Assembly: GCA_031181325.1 (NCBI GenBank)
Contig: JAPSKX010000034.1
Coordinates: 1-32,611, forward strand
Source of the DNA: Paenibacillus sp.
GTDB lineage: Bacteria > Bacillota > Bacilli > Paenibacillales > YIM-B00363
Direction of reading: 5' to 3'
Length of the DNA: 32,611 nt
The notes below the pieces were generated by a model. The model saw only the letters and a program-made list of their open reading frames with translations, was not told the origin of the DNA and did not search any database. This document shows positions 26,401 to 32,611 of this stretch, piece by piece (position 1 is the stretch's first letter; the number at the start of each line of letters is the position of its first letter). A program made the translations under genes and the position numbers.

Positions 26401-26678
26401 GCGTCGCGTGGCAGGCCAGCGACGGCGGCGGTTCCGGCGTCGTCTCCGTGAAGCTCGTGTCGGCGACGAGCGACGAACCGGATGACGGCGCCGGCGACGG
26501 CCATACGGCGAACGATATCCAAGGCGCCGACATCGGTACGGCGGACGACACGCTGCAGCTTCGCGCGGAGCGGTCCGGCACCGGGAACGGCAGGGTGTAT
26601 ACGTTGGTATATGAAGCCGAAGATCGTGCCGGCAATAAGACGAGGGCGACGACGACGGTGACAGTGGCGAAGCAGTAG
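23448..26678 (+). CDS. secreted modular endo-1,4-beta-xylanase, CBM-CBM22-GH10-CBM9-Ig
   Basis: Extracellular GH10 xylanase of 1076 residues. Residues 1-31 form a signal peptide, cut near NAAAADE. Two beta-sandwich carbohydrate-binding modules follow (about 35-182, CBM4/9/22-like; about 198-346, CBM22-like, ending [11 protein letters not shown]). The GH10 barrel spans about 355-690, with acid/base E486 in SWDVVNEAI and nucleophile E610 in [13 protein letters not shown]9 module covers about 700-887. The remainder to 1076 holds Ig-like segments ([10 protein letters not shown]..., [20 protein letters not shown]). No SLH repeats, sortase motif or lipobox are present. The ATG at 23448 has AGGAGG ten bases upstream; the GTG at 23439 overlaps that site. 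It would generate the aldouronates imported by the neighbouring transporter. Confidence 0.94.
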   Translation: MKKLYRNALSIPLAAALLLTAGLPAPNAAAADEPVAVYHETFAGGVGAARSSGGAQLTQIAGKTFEGNRDGAALYVGNRSNNWDAADFRFADLGLANGKTYTVTVTGYVDAGVAIPAGAQAYLQTVDSYAWLAGADFSAGGAFALTREFTVDASKDSALRVQSSEAGKTVPFYIGDILVTEKRATGEEPPRPPALPFDTIDFEDGTTGGFAGRAGTETLTVTAEANRTANGALALKVEGRSQAWHGPTLRVERNVDKGYEYKISAWVKLISPAGAQLQLSTQVGQGSAASYNNILGKTISTADGWVLYEGTYRYNNVGDEYVTIYVESADNATASFYIDDISFVRGAGPIAVQKDLLPIKTAYADDFLIGNAVSAADLDGARLELLNLHHNAVTAENAMKPDAIQPTEDAFTFAGADAIVDKALAGGHKVHGHVLVWHQQTPDWMHTASDGAPLPREEALANLRTHIRTVIEHYGDKVMSWDVVNEAINDNPANPTDWEGALRRSGWYDAVGPDYVEQAFLAAREAVDAHPNRDIKLYYNDYNEDNQNKAQAIYSMVQALNAKYALTHPGKRLIDGIGMQGHYNINTNPEHVKLSLEKFLSLGVEVSVTELDIQAGTNARLTEKQAIAQGYLYAQLFDLFADHAAGIERVTFWGLNDATSWRASASPLPFDKDLQAKPAYYGVMDPAKFIEEHPPETVVALESTAAFGTPVVDGTADAVWNETPAMAVNRYQMAWQGASGVAKALWDDEYLYVLVQVNDAQLDQSSANAWEQDSVEVFVDENNGKTSFYQNDDGQYRVNFDNETSFNPEGIADGFASATRVSGSNYTIEAKIPLTSIDPANGTTLGFDVQINDGKDGARQSVAAWNDASGTGYMDTSVFGVLALVGKDATPPTGTISYSSENPTSEDVVAELTTSEPVTITNNGGSATYTFAANGSFTFEFVDAAGNAGTATAVVANIDKTAPVLTLSTSRSALSPPNHKLVPIRVAWQASDGGGSGVVSVKLVSATSDEPDDGAGDGHTANDIQGADIGTADDTLQLRAERSGTGNGRVYTLVYEAEDRAGNKTRATTTVTVAKQ

Positions 26679-26713
26679 CAGGGCGGAGCGGCTCCGATGC
26701 CGCAAACAGAAGT

Positions 26714-26746
26714 ACGGTCGGTCAGGAAAATACCCTGACCGACCGT
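26714..26746. terminator. bidirectional terminator between convergent genes
   Basis: A 13-bp perfect stem, ACGGTCGGTCAGG (26714-26726) with CCTGACCGACCGT (26734-26746), around a 7-base loop. It is followed by CTTTCCGTTTCG on the plus strand and ACTTCTGTTTG on the minus strand. It sits between the xylanase stop and the convergent SDR stop and should serve both. Confidence 0.88.
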
Positions 26747-26766
26747 CTTTCCGTTTCGTCCGCCGA

Positions 26767-27462
26767 TTAGATCGGCATCTCGTTGCCTTCGAAATCGACG
26801 AAGGGATATGCGCCCAGCCCCGCCGCCTTCTCCCGGGTAATCAAACGCAGGATCGCTCTCGCGCTGTCCATCGGGTCGAGCCGGGCCGCGCTGCCGCCCA
26901 TGTCCGTTCGCATCCAACCCGGATGCACGGCGAGCGCCGCGATCCCTTCTTCGGCTACGTAGCGCCTTAACTGTTGCGTAAACATGTTCAGCGCCGTCTT
27001 GCTGATGGCGTACGGATAGTCCGCGCCGTATGCGTTCGCGAAGCTCCCGGCCTCCGACGAAATGTTGACGACCGATCTGGCGGTCGTTGCGCTTCGCCGC
27101 AGCAGCGGAAGGAACGACTGCACCACCCGCATCGCGCCGTACAGGTTAACCTCGAACGATTGCCGCATCGCGTCGAAATCGAGCGTCTCGATGCGATCCT
27201 CGCGCCCGACGAGGATCGCCGCGTTGTTGACGATCGCGTCGATCGCGCCGAACCGACGCTCGATTTCCGTTGCGGCCGCCTTCACGGTCGGATCGTCCGC
27301 GACGTCGAGGGCCACGGGGTAGATGCTGTCTCCGAAAGCGGCCAACCGCTCCGTCGAAGAACCCGGCCGCACGCCGGCGATGACCCGATGTCCGGCCTCG
27401 ACCGCAGCGACCGCAAGGCTATATCCCAGTCCGCGATTCGCCCCGGTAATTAAAATATCCAT
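26767..27462 (-). CDS. SDR-family oxidoreductase, substrate unknown
   Basis: Classical short-chain dehydrogenase/reductase of 231 residues. The nucleotide-binding TGANRGLG motif is at residues 6-13, NNAAI near 88, the catalytic serine in VVNISSEAG and the YxxxK pair in YAISK. After the active site, HPGWMRTDMGG marks the usual C-terminal loop. GGGGAAAG lies just upstream of the ATG at 27462. It is the last gene of the gntR-uxuA-uxuB unit, 81 bases after uxuB, so it may be co-transcribed. No residue seen identifies the substrate. A uronate- or aldose-related role is only suggested by position. Confidence 0.85.
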   Translation of the reverse strand: MDILITGANRGLGYSLAVAAVEAGHRVIAGVRPGSSTERLAAFGDSIYPVALDVADDPTVKAAATEIERRFGAIDAIVNNAAILVGREDRIETLDFDAMRQSFEVNLYGAMRVVQSFLPLLRRSATTARSVVNISSEAGSFANAYGADYPYAISKTALNMFTQQLRRYVAEEGIAALAVHPGWMRTDMGGSAARLDPMDSARAILRLITREKAAGLGAYPFVDFEGNEMPI

Positions 27463-27543
27463 CGTTCTTTCCCCGCCTCGTCGTTGTTATTTGTGTATTT
27501 CCCCGTTCCATTCCGACGGCTCGCGCGCCTCTTCATTGACTCG

Positions 27544-28392
27544 CTACACGCCCGAATATGCCATAAATCCGCCGTCGATCGGGATCGTCGCGCCCGTCAC
27601 GAAGCCCGATTGCTCTGCGTCGACCAGCCACAGCAGGACGCCGAGCAGGTCCTCCGGCTTGCCGAACCGCCTCATCGGCGTATGCGCGATAATTTTATGC
27701 GCCCGCTCCGTCAGGCTGCCGTCCGGCTCCGTCAGCAAGGCGCGATTCTGCTCCGTGAGGAAGAAGCCCGGCGCGATCGCGTTCACCCGAATGCCGACGT
27801 CCGCCATGTGGACGGCCAGCCATTGGGTGAAGTTGTCGATCCCCGCTTTGGCGGCGCTGTACGCGGGAACCTTCGTCATCGGGCTCGGCGCGCTCATCGA
27901 CGATAGATTCACGACCGTGCAGCCTTCGCGGCCGAGCATCCGTTTCGCGAAGATTTGCGTCGGAATCAAGGTTCCAAGAATATTCAGGTTGAACACGAAG
28001 CTGAAGCCTTCCGGACGTAAGTCGAAGAAGCTCCGTATCCCGGACTGCCCCAAGTCCTCGAGCTTCAACGTCTCCTTCGTCGTCGTCCCGTCCGGATGAT
28101 TGCCGCCCGCTCCGTTCACGAGAATATCGCAAGGCCCGAACGCCGCGAAGACGGCTTCGTCCGCTCTGGCGACGCTCGCCGCGTCCAAGACGTCGCAGGC
28201 GACCGAGATCGCTTCGCCGCCGGCGGCCCGGATGCGGTCGGCCACCGCTTGGCCGTTCTCCGCTCTGCGATTCAGAATCGCCACCTTCACGCCTTGGCGG
28301 CCGAGCTCTACGGCCATAGCGCCGCACAGCACGCCGCTCCCGCCGGTGACGACCGCGACTTTGCCCCTTAATCGTTCATTGCGTCCAATCAT
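27544..28392 (-). CDS. uxuB: SDR-type D-mannonate oxidoreductase (fructuronate reductase), UxuB-like
   Basis: Cytoplasmic NAD-dependent enzyme expected to interconvert D-fructuronate and D-mannonate. It has 282 residues, with TGGSGVLCG near residue 16, NGAGGNHPD near 93, serine in [12 protein letters not shown], and YSAAK as the catalytic pair. The GVLCGAMA and [12 protein letters not shown] stretches are characteristic of the SDR branch that replaces classical UxuB in many Bacillota. Its start overlaps the end of uxuA by 17 bases, so the two are translationally coupled; AAGGGAG lies a little far (about 12 bases) upstream of the ATG. Partnership with UxuA gives strong support for the function. 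Confidence 0.88.
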   Translation of the reverse strand: MIGRNERLRGKVAVVTGGSGVLCGAMAVELGRQGVKVAILNRRAENGQAVADRIRAAGGEAISVACDVLDAASVARADEAVFAAFGPCDILVNGAGGNHPDGTTTKETLKLEDLGQSGIRSFFDLRPEGFSFVFNLNILGTLIPTQIFAKRMLGREGCTVVNLSSMSAPSPMTKVPAYSAAKAGIDNFTQWLAVHMADVGIRVNAIAPGFFLTEQNRALLTEPDGSLTERAHKIIAHTPMRRFGKPEDLLGVLLWLVDAEQSGFVTGATIPIDGGFMAYSGV

Positions 28393-29464
28393 TCCGATTC
28401 AGGCTCCCTTTCTTCTGACGTTCCAGAGCGTCCCATAACCCCCAGAGATACATAATCCCCATGGCTCGATCGTACAGACCGTACCCGGGGCGGCATTCCT
28501 CGCCCCACAGATGTCTGCCGTGATCCGGCCGAGCATAACCGGCGAACCCGACGTCATGGTACGCTTGCACGATGCCGGCGATATCGACCGTGCCGTCCGC
28601 CGTGCGGTGCGACGTCTCGATGAAGTCGCCGCTCGGATAGACGCGCACGTTGCGGATATGAGCGAACGGGATGCGATCCGCGAATTCGCGAATCATCGCG
28701 GGGATGTCGTTCGCCGGGTCCGCGCCGAGCGAGCCGCTGCATAACGTCACGCCGTTCGACGGGTGATCGACCATGCTCAGCAGCCTGCGGATGTTCTCCC
28801 GACCGGTCACGATGCGAGGCAGCCCGAATACCGACCATGGCGGATCGTCCGGATGGATCGCCATCCGGATCCCGCTCCGCGCGGCGACCGGGACGATCTC
28901 CTCGAGGAAGCGGCGCAGGTTGCTCCACAGCCGCTCCTCCGTTACGTCCCGGTACGCCTCGAACAGCGCGGACAGCGCTTTTAATCGCTCCGGCTCCCAA
29001 CCCGGGATCGTGAACTTCGGGTTGTCCGCAATCGTGCGCACGAGCGCAAGCGGATCCATGTTTTGCAGCAGGCTCTTCTCGTAAAACAAGGCCGTAGAGC
29101 CGTCCTCCAGCTCCCGGTACAGCTCCGTGCGAATCCAATCGAACACCGGCATGAAGTTGTAGCAGATGACCTTCACGCCGACTTGTCCCAGCTTCTCGAT
29201 CGTACGCTTGTAGTTTTCTATGTACCGATCCCGCGTCGGCAGCCCCAGCTTAATATCCTCGTGGACGTTCACGCTCTCCACGACCTCGATATGGAAGCCG
29301 TTCGCCTCCGCTTGTCGCTTGACGGCCAGAATGCTTTCCATCGGCCATTCCTCGCCGGCCGGCACGTCGTGCAGCGACCAGACGATGCCCTCCACGCCGG
29401 GAATTTGACGAATATGCGGCAGCTCCACTGCGTCGTTGCCTTCCCCGAACCAGCGAAACACCAT
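28376..29464 (-). CDS. uxuA: mannonate dehydratase
   Basis: Cytoplasmic enzyme converting D-mannonate to 2-keto-3-deoxygluconate in hexuronate catabolism. The 362-residue protein is typical: [11 protein letters not shown] at the start, [27 protein letters not shown]-like [61 protein letters not shown] and [14 protein letters not shown] near the C-terminus. Histidine, cysteine and aspartate in these blocks match the metal site. The ATG at 29464 fits the family N-terminus; the ribosome binding site is weak, and the frame open to 29539 overlaps gntR. The gene starts 13 bases after gntR and overlaps uxuB. Confidence 0.96.
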   Translation of the reverse strand: MVFRWFGEGNDAVELPHIRQIPGVEGIVWSLHDVPAGEEWPMESILAVKRQAEANGFHIEVVESVNVHEDIKLGLPTRDRYIENYKRTIEKLGQVGVKVICYNFMPVFDWIRTELYRELEDGSTALFYEKSLLQNMDPLALVRTIADNPKFTIPGWEPERLKALSALFEAYRDVTEERLWSNLRRFLEEIVPVAARSGIRMAIHPDDPPWSVFGLPRIVTGRENIRRLLSMVDHPSNGVTLCSGSLGADPANDIPAMIREFADRIPFAHIRNVRVYPSGDFIETSHRTADGTVDIAGIVQAYHDVGFAGYARPDHGRHLWGEECRPGYGLYDRAMGIMYLWGLWDALERQKKGSLNRNDWTQ

Positions 29465-29477
29465 TTTCAACCGCGGC

Positions 29478-30179
29478 TCACCGCCCCGTCTTGGATTTGA
29501 AATAGCTTGGGTATTTCTCGACCAGCGCCTCCCGGTCATGCACGATCAGCGTGACATGGTCCTTCATGATCCGCTCCGCCGCGTCGGCGTCCTTACGCTT
29601 AACGGCTTCGACGATCGACCGGTGCTGCTCGACAATCGTATCCCAGCGGAAGGCCGATGCAAGACTCAGCATGCGAATCCGGCTGAGGTGCGCGTTCAAC
29701 GTATGCACGATGCCCCAGATGCGCTCCTTGCCGCTGCCCGCGAACAGCGTCTCATGGAACTGTACGTCCAACGCGAACAGCTTGGCATAGTCCTTCTCTC
29801 CGACGTATTTCTCGAAGAGCATCACGTTCATCTCGAGCTGTACGAGCCGGTCGTTCGCGAACCGCTCGCAGGCGAGACGAGCGACCGCAGGCTCGAGCTG
29901 CTCCCGAACGAACCGCGCCTCTTCCACCTGCTCCAGATCGATGAGGGAGACGTACGTCCCCCGCTGCGGCAGCACCTCCAGCAGCTGCTCTTGCGACAGC
30001 CGGGCGAGCGCTTCCCGAATCGGCGTTCGGCTGATCCGCAGCGTCTGGGCGATTTCATTCTCCGACAACGGTTGGCCGGGATACAGCTTCAGCCGGATGA
30101 TGCGATCGCGGAGCACGTCGTACGCGTAATCGCGGGCGGACTGCTTCGGAGCGGACGGCATCGGTTCGAGGTCTAGCAT
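29478..30179 (-). CDS. GntR/FadR-type regulator of hexuronate genes
   Basis: DNA-binding repressor of 233 residues. The N-terminal winged helix-turn-helix includes LSENEIAQTLRISRTPIREALARL and EVLPQRGTYVS. The C-terminal part is the all-helical FCD effector domain with its metal-site pattern (ERFANDRLVQLEMN, FHETLFAGSGKERI, HLSRIRMLSL, EQHRSIVEAVKRKDADAAERIMKDHV). The ATG at 30179 has GGAGG eight bases upstream; the longer frame to 30356 passes through the operator. It is first in the gntR-uxuA-uxuB order, and a perfect 14-bp palindrome lies 55 bases upstream of its start, fitting autoregulation with a uronate-derived inducer. Confidence 0.93.
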   Translation of the reverse strand: MLDLEPMPSAPKQSARDYAYDVLRDRIIRLKLYPGQPLSENEIAQTLRISRTPIREALARLSQEQLLEVLPQRGTYVSLIDLEQVEEARFVREQLEPAVARLACERFANDRLVQLEMNVMLFEKYVGEKDYAKLFALDVQFHETLFAGSGKERIWGIVHTLNAHLSRIRMLSLASAFRWDTIVEQHRSIVEAVKRKDADAAERIMKDHVTLIVHDREALVEKYPSYFKSKTGR

Positions 30180-30233
30180 CGTAGCACCTCCGTTCGTACG
30201 ATTTTCTACATTATCATAGCATGTTCTTATTAT

Positions 30234-30247
30234 ACTTGTATACAAGT
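30234..30247. promoter_or_regulatory. perfect palindromic operator for the GntR regulator
   Basis: ACTTGTATACAAGT is a perfect 14-bp palindrome. FadR-subfamily GntR proteins commonly bind short palindromes of this kind. A minus-strand TATAAT hexamer (30229-30234) abuts it, so binding would occlude the promoter of gntR-uxuA-uxuB. Confidence 0.75.
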
Positions 30248-30370
30248 TATACGAGGGAGTGTATCGAACGGAGCGGAGACGCCTCCGGCGTGCACTTGTC
30301 GGACGACAACAACTTGACCCTTTTCTCAAAACTGGCACACACCATCGTTCTATCACCCAATCTCATGCAA

Positions 30371-30400
30371 GAACCGGCTCCCTTATTGGGTAGCCGGTTC
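30371..30400 (-). terminator. possible terminator hairpin
   Basis: GAACCGGCT (30371-30379) pairs with AGCCGGTTC (30392-30400) as a 9-bp stem, extended by CCC/GGG with one bulge around a TTATT loop. It could end the transcript of the NTF2-like gene, but lies 144 bases past that stop, and neither side has a good T-tract (TTGCATG on the minus strand, GTTTAAGTTC on the plus). Confidence 0.45.
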
Positions 30401-30544
30401 GTTTAAGTTCTGGAACGTAGTAAGTTCCCTGCGATTGTTCGAACGCTCGCTGATCGCTGAACTCCCCATTATTGTAGCGAGGCCGTCCGATTTTTCGCGG
30501 CGGCCCCCCATAGATGCGAATTACTGGACTAACTCGCCCTTTAT

Positions 30545-30928
30545 TCAGCTATAATCCTCAATTAACGATATTTTCCCTTCAATGATGCCGAAAACAGACT
30601 TCCCCCTTAATTGAATCTTTTCCCCAACCTTTAGTCCGTTAGGTAGATCGACAGCCAATATTGCCTCGTACTCAATTTGTACTTCCGTTTTTTCGTCTAC
30701 GGCACGAAAGTCTTTAACGGTCTGACAACGACTCGAGAAAATCTCCGCTGATTTTTCTGCCAGGTCCCTAAACTCCTGTATTCCTATCGTCTCGGCATCT
30801 TTTTCACCATTAGAGTAATTCCTGAACACAACATCTTTATGTAAAAGGCTGACCATACTTTCAATTTCAAATGAATTGTAGGCGTCAATATATTTTCTGA
30901 TGATTTCCTTGTTCTCTTCGCTAATCAT
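30545..30928 (-). CDS. NTF2-like / SnoaL-type small protein
   Basis: Cytoplasmic 127-residue protein with the alpha+beta layout of the NTF2-like superfamily: an N-terminal helix (MISEENKEIIRKYIDAYNSFEIESMVSLLHKDVVF), a central helix, then four beta-strands (VKDFRAVDEKTEVQIEYEAIL, KIQLRGKSVFGIIEGKISLIEDYS). Such folds occur in hydrolases, isomerases and ligand-binding proteins, so the function is open. GAGGAG lies seven bases upstream of the ATG at 30928. The gene is more AT-rich than the sugar genes to the left and has no functional link to them. Confidence 0.8.
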   Translation of the reverse strand: MISEENKEIIRKYIDAYNSFEIESMVSLLHKDVVFRNYSNGEKDAETIGIQEFRDLAEKSAEIFSSRCQTVKDFRAVDEKTEVQIEYEAILAVDLPNGLKVGEKIQLRGKSVFGIIEGKISLIEDYS

Positions 30929-31010
30929 GAAGATCTCCTCTCATCCGATTATTTTTGCTCAGACTCTCTCCCTCAGAAAACTTCCCCGATCAATCGATTC
31001 CGTTCTTTAT

Positions 31011-31244
31011 TCAAGGTTTCTTTGGAAAGCCGTAAACAAACAAGATTATTCCGATAAATACTAAAGCCGGCACAAATATATTCTCGAAGAAACTAACACT
31101 TGCGGGCAAAGACGTTCCATGACCGCCGCTACTTTCGATGCTATACGCAATTTTGTTACCAATTCGCTCCGTTGTGTATATAATTGCTGCTACAAATAGG
31201 AACGCCGCGCCAATCTTTCTGTAAAAGTCATTCCCCAAAAACAA
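31011..31244 (-). CDS. small membrane protein, unknown function
   Basis: A 77-residue protein with two likely membrane segments: about residues 11-25 (IGAAFLFVAAIIYTT) and 54-72 (IFVPALVFIGIILFVYGF). They are separated by a polar, glycine/serine-rich loop, and the protein ends in PKKP. The start is taken as TTG at 31244 because a perfect AGGAGG (31250-31255) sits five bases upstream; the GTG at 31250 overlaps that site. Family not recognised. It lies between the NTF2-like and RidA genes, with spacers on both sides. Confidence 0.65.
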   Translation of the reverse strand: MFLGNDFYRKIGAAFLFVAAIIYTTERIGNKIAYSIESSGGHGTSLPASVSFFENIFVPALVFIGIILFVYGFPKKP

Positions 31245-31420
31245 ACGCACCTCCTAGTTACCAAATTATTTCCATTGTAACATAAACATCAAGTATTCTG
31301 CAGAGCACACTTCAATGAACGACGGCAGCCGGTCGTCCAGCTGCCCTTGTGTCCATGCGGAACTATCGTACCCTGGTAGCGCAGCGAGGCCGTCGATCGT
31401 CTGTCAGTCTGTTGCCCGTT

Positions 31421-31460
31421 ACACAAAAGAATAAGGACAGAGGCCGCGGAACTCTGCTCC
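31421..31460 (-). terminator. possible terminator after the RidA gene
   Basis: On the minus strand GGAGCAGAG and CTCTGTCC pair as a short stem with one bulge around TTCCGCGGC, followed by TTATTCTTTTGTG. It starts 20 bases past the RidA stop. The stem is short, so the call is moderate. Confidence 0.45.
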
Positions 31461-31479
31461 CATAAGGAACAATAGAACG

Positions 31480-31860
31480 TCACTTCGCTGCGACGGCTTC
31501 GATCTCAACGAGCAAATCCGGTGAAGCGAGCGCTCTGACAATAACTAACGTCGTCGCAGGGGGAGGGGTAGGCAAGGACCCTGCACCAGCCTCCATGAAG
31601 GCACCAATCAAATTCTCATCCGTTAAATAGATCGTGGATTTTACGATGTCGTTTGCATCCATATCTGCGCCGGCAAGAACTTTATTTAAATTATTGATCG
31701 CCAACTCCGTTTGTCGCCGAATATCTTTGCCGGGAATTCCGTCCGATCCGACACCTACTTGACCTGAAATGAACAGCAGCCGTTGGAAAGACGTAACCTC
31801 AACTCCTTGATGGTATATGTCTGAGGAAACCATTCCCGGAGGGTTGAATTTTCTGTTCAC
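31480..31860 (-). CDS. RidA-family protein (YjgF/UK114)
   Basis: Small cytoplasmic protein of 126 residues, normal for the RidA superfamily, whose archetype hydrolyses reactive enamine/imine intermediates. Visible blocks are LLFISGQVGVGSDG, AINNLNKVLAGADMDANDIVKSTIYLTD, PPATTLVIVRAL with the arginine at the RidA catalytic position, and VEIEAVAAK at the end. The GTG at 31860 is chosen because GGGAGATGGG lies just upstream and this gives the family N-terminus; the frame open to 31896 adds an unrelated polar stretch. The upstream neighbour is an AraC/GyrI-type regulator in the same direction. Whether it has true RidA activity or belongs to another subgroup cannot be told. Confidence 0.87.
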   Translation of the reverse strand: MNRKFNPPGMVSSDIYHQGVEVTSFQRLLFISGQVGVGSDGIPGKDIRRQTELAINNLNKVLAGADMDANDIVKSTIYLTDENLIGAFMEAGAGSLPTPPPATTLVIVRALASPDLLVEIEAVAAK

Positions 31861-31932
31861 GATCCCATCTCCCTTGTCATCCTTTATTTCCAACACACCA
31901 TCTCGGCCTGTGCTCCAACTCGGAAGCGTCTC

Positions 31933-32611
31933 TTAGGATTTCCTTACGGCGAACCATAGTTCAACGGAATGAAACCCGGCTCTTTCACCGAAAACTTGTA
32001 ATTCTATTTCACCCACCTGCTCGTAGCCTGACGTCGGAAGCCATTCCGAATAAAATCGTCGATACAACGTTTCAATGGTTTCACCGTACGCATCCCGGAC
32101 AATTGGTTCCGAGGGGAAGATAGCCCATGTTTGAGCGGGAATCGTTATGGTCGTATAACCGTGTACGTTACTGGTTCTGTTCTTAAAGGCACACAACATA
32201 TACGGGAACGTGTCGTCCCCTGTATTCTTGTAACTGCAAACCCCATGTACTTTGTATGAATCTTGGCTTACGAAACGGGGCAAGTCGCCGGCGTTCGCGG
32301 CAAGTTGCTCAACTTCGCCGTTGTCGCGGCTTTGTTGCCAGAATAGTGCCGGCGTATTCGGCGCATCACCGCCTCCATCGTTACAAAAAACTCTTTCCAT
32401 GCCGAATACTTCGAACGATTCCTTCGTTTCAATGCGATAATTCATCGCATCTACTCCTTTGATCGTGATCAGGAAGGAGAGGCGCGGATAGGCTTTAAGA
32501 GCAATTCCGTCTTGTCGAGCCATCGCCGGCGTGATGCCGTGAAGCGATTGAAACGCTCGCGCGAAAGAAATTGGGGACTCGTAGCCGTATTTCATGGCGA
32601 TATCAATCACT
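31933..32611 (-). CDS. AraC-type regulator with GyrI-like effector domain (5' end off window)
   Basis: Partial gene cut by the right edge; only the C-terminal 225 or so residues are present. The first 40 are the second AraC helix-turn-helix (VIDIAMKYGYESPISFARAFQSLHGITPAMAR), whose first codon here is an internal GTG, not a start. The rest is a GyrI-like/AraC effector-binding domain (YRIETKESFEVFGMERVF, HGVCSYKNTGDDTFPYMLCAF, TITIPAQTWAIFPS, FYSEWLPTSGYEQVGEIELQVFG, ELWFAVRK). Such proteins sense small hydrophobic or cationic compounds. It ends 72 bases before the RidA gene and may control it. Confidence 0.9.
   Translation of the reverse strand, partial: VIDIAMKYGYESPISFARAFQSLHGITPAMARQDGIALKAYPRLSFLITIKGVDAMNYRIETKESFEVFGMERVFCNDGGGDAPNTPALFWQQSRDNGEVEQLAANAGDLPRFVSQDSYKVHGVCSYKNTGDDTFPYMLCAFKNRTSNVHGYTTITIPAQTWAIFPSEPIVRDAYGETIETLYRRFYSEWLPTSGYEQVGEIELQVFGERAGFHSVELWFAVRKS

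Larger units (their letters stand above)
30180..30544. other. intergenic region upstream of gntR
   Basis: A 365-base stretch without a supportable gene. It holds the gntR promoter region with the palindrome at 30234-30247, a hairpin at 30371-30400, and a GC-rich stem at 30481-30505. A short stretch near 30475-30490 resembles one at 31380-31394. Nothing else was recognised. Confidence 0.7.

Noticed and set aside
23667-26705. A 1012-codon open frame antisense to the xylanase
   Set aside because: Arg/Val/Asp-rich composition typical of antisense reading of a GC-rich gene; no motif, no ribosome binding site, and the plus-strand protein is clearly real.
30481-30505. GC stem GGCCGTC/GGCGGCC as a terminator or attachment site
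   Set aside because: No T-tract on either strand, one G-U pair, and no integrase or element end nearby.
1-32611. Search for CRISPR arrays, tRNA or rRNA genes and transposase genes
   Set aside because: No spaced direct repeats, no tRNA-like cloverleaf and no DDE or recombinase motifs were recognised by eye.

Overview
The window looks like a plant-biomass carbohydrate locus from a Gram-positive soil bacterium of the Paenibacillaceae (Paenibacillus, Cohnella or a close relative). This rests on the high-GC coding bias, strong AGGAGG-type ribosome binding sites, LplA/LplB/YtcP-type sugar ABC transporters paired with YesM/YesN two-component proteins, a modular secreted GH10 xylanase, and a CcpA-type cre site. 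No rRNA, tRNA, CRISPR array or intact mobile element was seen. Functions are inferred from protein motifs read by eye; no database search was possible.

Layout. (1) Positions 1-5393, minus strand: a YesN-type response regulator, a lipoprotein solute-binding protein and two permeases, with a possible start of another gene (perhaps the missing YesM kinase) cut by the left edge. (2) Positions 5476-11629, minus strand: a DeoR repressor, then a long class I mannose-6-phosphate isomerase, a ROK sugar kinase and a GH38 alpha-mannosidase-like enzyme. This reads as an alpha-mannoside unit: cleave, phosphorylate, isomerise to fructose-6-phosphate. A large palindromic operator lies in front of the isomerase, and a related half-site lies in front of deoR. 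(3) Positions 11829-21923, minus strand: an aldouronate operon in the order yesN, yesM, solute-binding protein, lplB, ytcP, NIF3-like protein, GH67 alpha-glucuronidase, closed by a strong terminator. (4) Positions 22123-26678, plus strand and divergent from (3): a cytoplasmic GH8 exo-oligoxylanase and a 1076-residue secreted CBM-GH10-CBM9-Ig xylanase. (5) Positions 26767-30179, minus strand: a GntR regulator, uxuA, a uxuB-like dehydrogenase and another SDR, for hexuronate catabolism. (6) Positions 30545-32611: a more AT-rich accessory segment with an NTF2-like protein, a small membrane protein, RidA and an AraC/GyrI-type regulator cut by the right edge.

Blocks 3 to 5 form a near-complete glucuronoxylan route. 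Secreted GH10 makes methylglucuronoxylo-oligosaccharides, the ABC transporter imports them, GH67 removes the glucuronic acid, GH8 trims xylose from reducing ends, and the uronate branch enters UxuB/UxuA. UxaC, KdgK/KdgA, xylose isomerase and xylulokinase are not here. The most interesting regulatory signals are a 16-bp element shared by the transporter and xylanase promoters (15/16 identical), a 13-bp direct repeat at exactly 21-bp spacing between the divergent yesN and GH8 genes, and a cre site at the transporter promoter. The most unusual proteins are the NIF3 homologue inside the aldouronate operon, with a changed metal-site motif, and the isomerase with an extra N-terminal domain that looks like a degenerate P-loop kinase.
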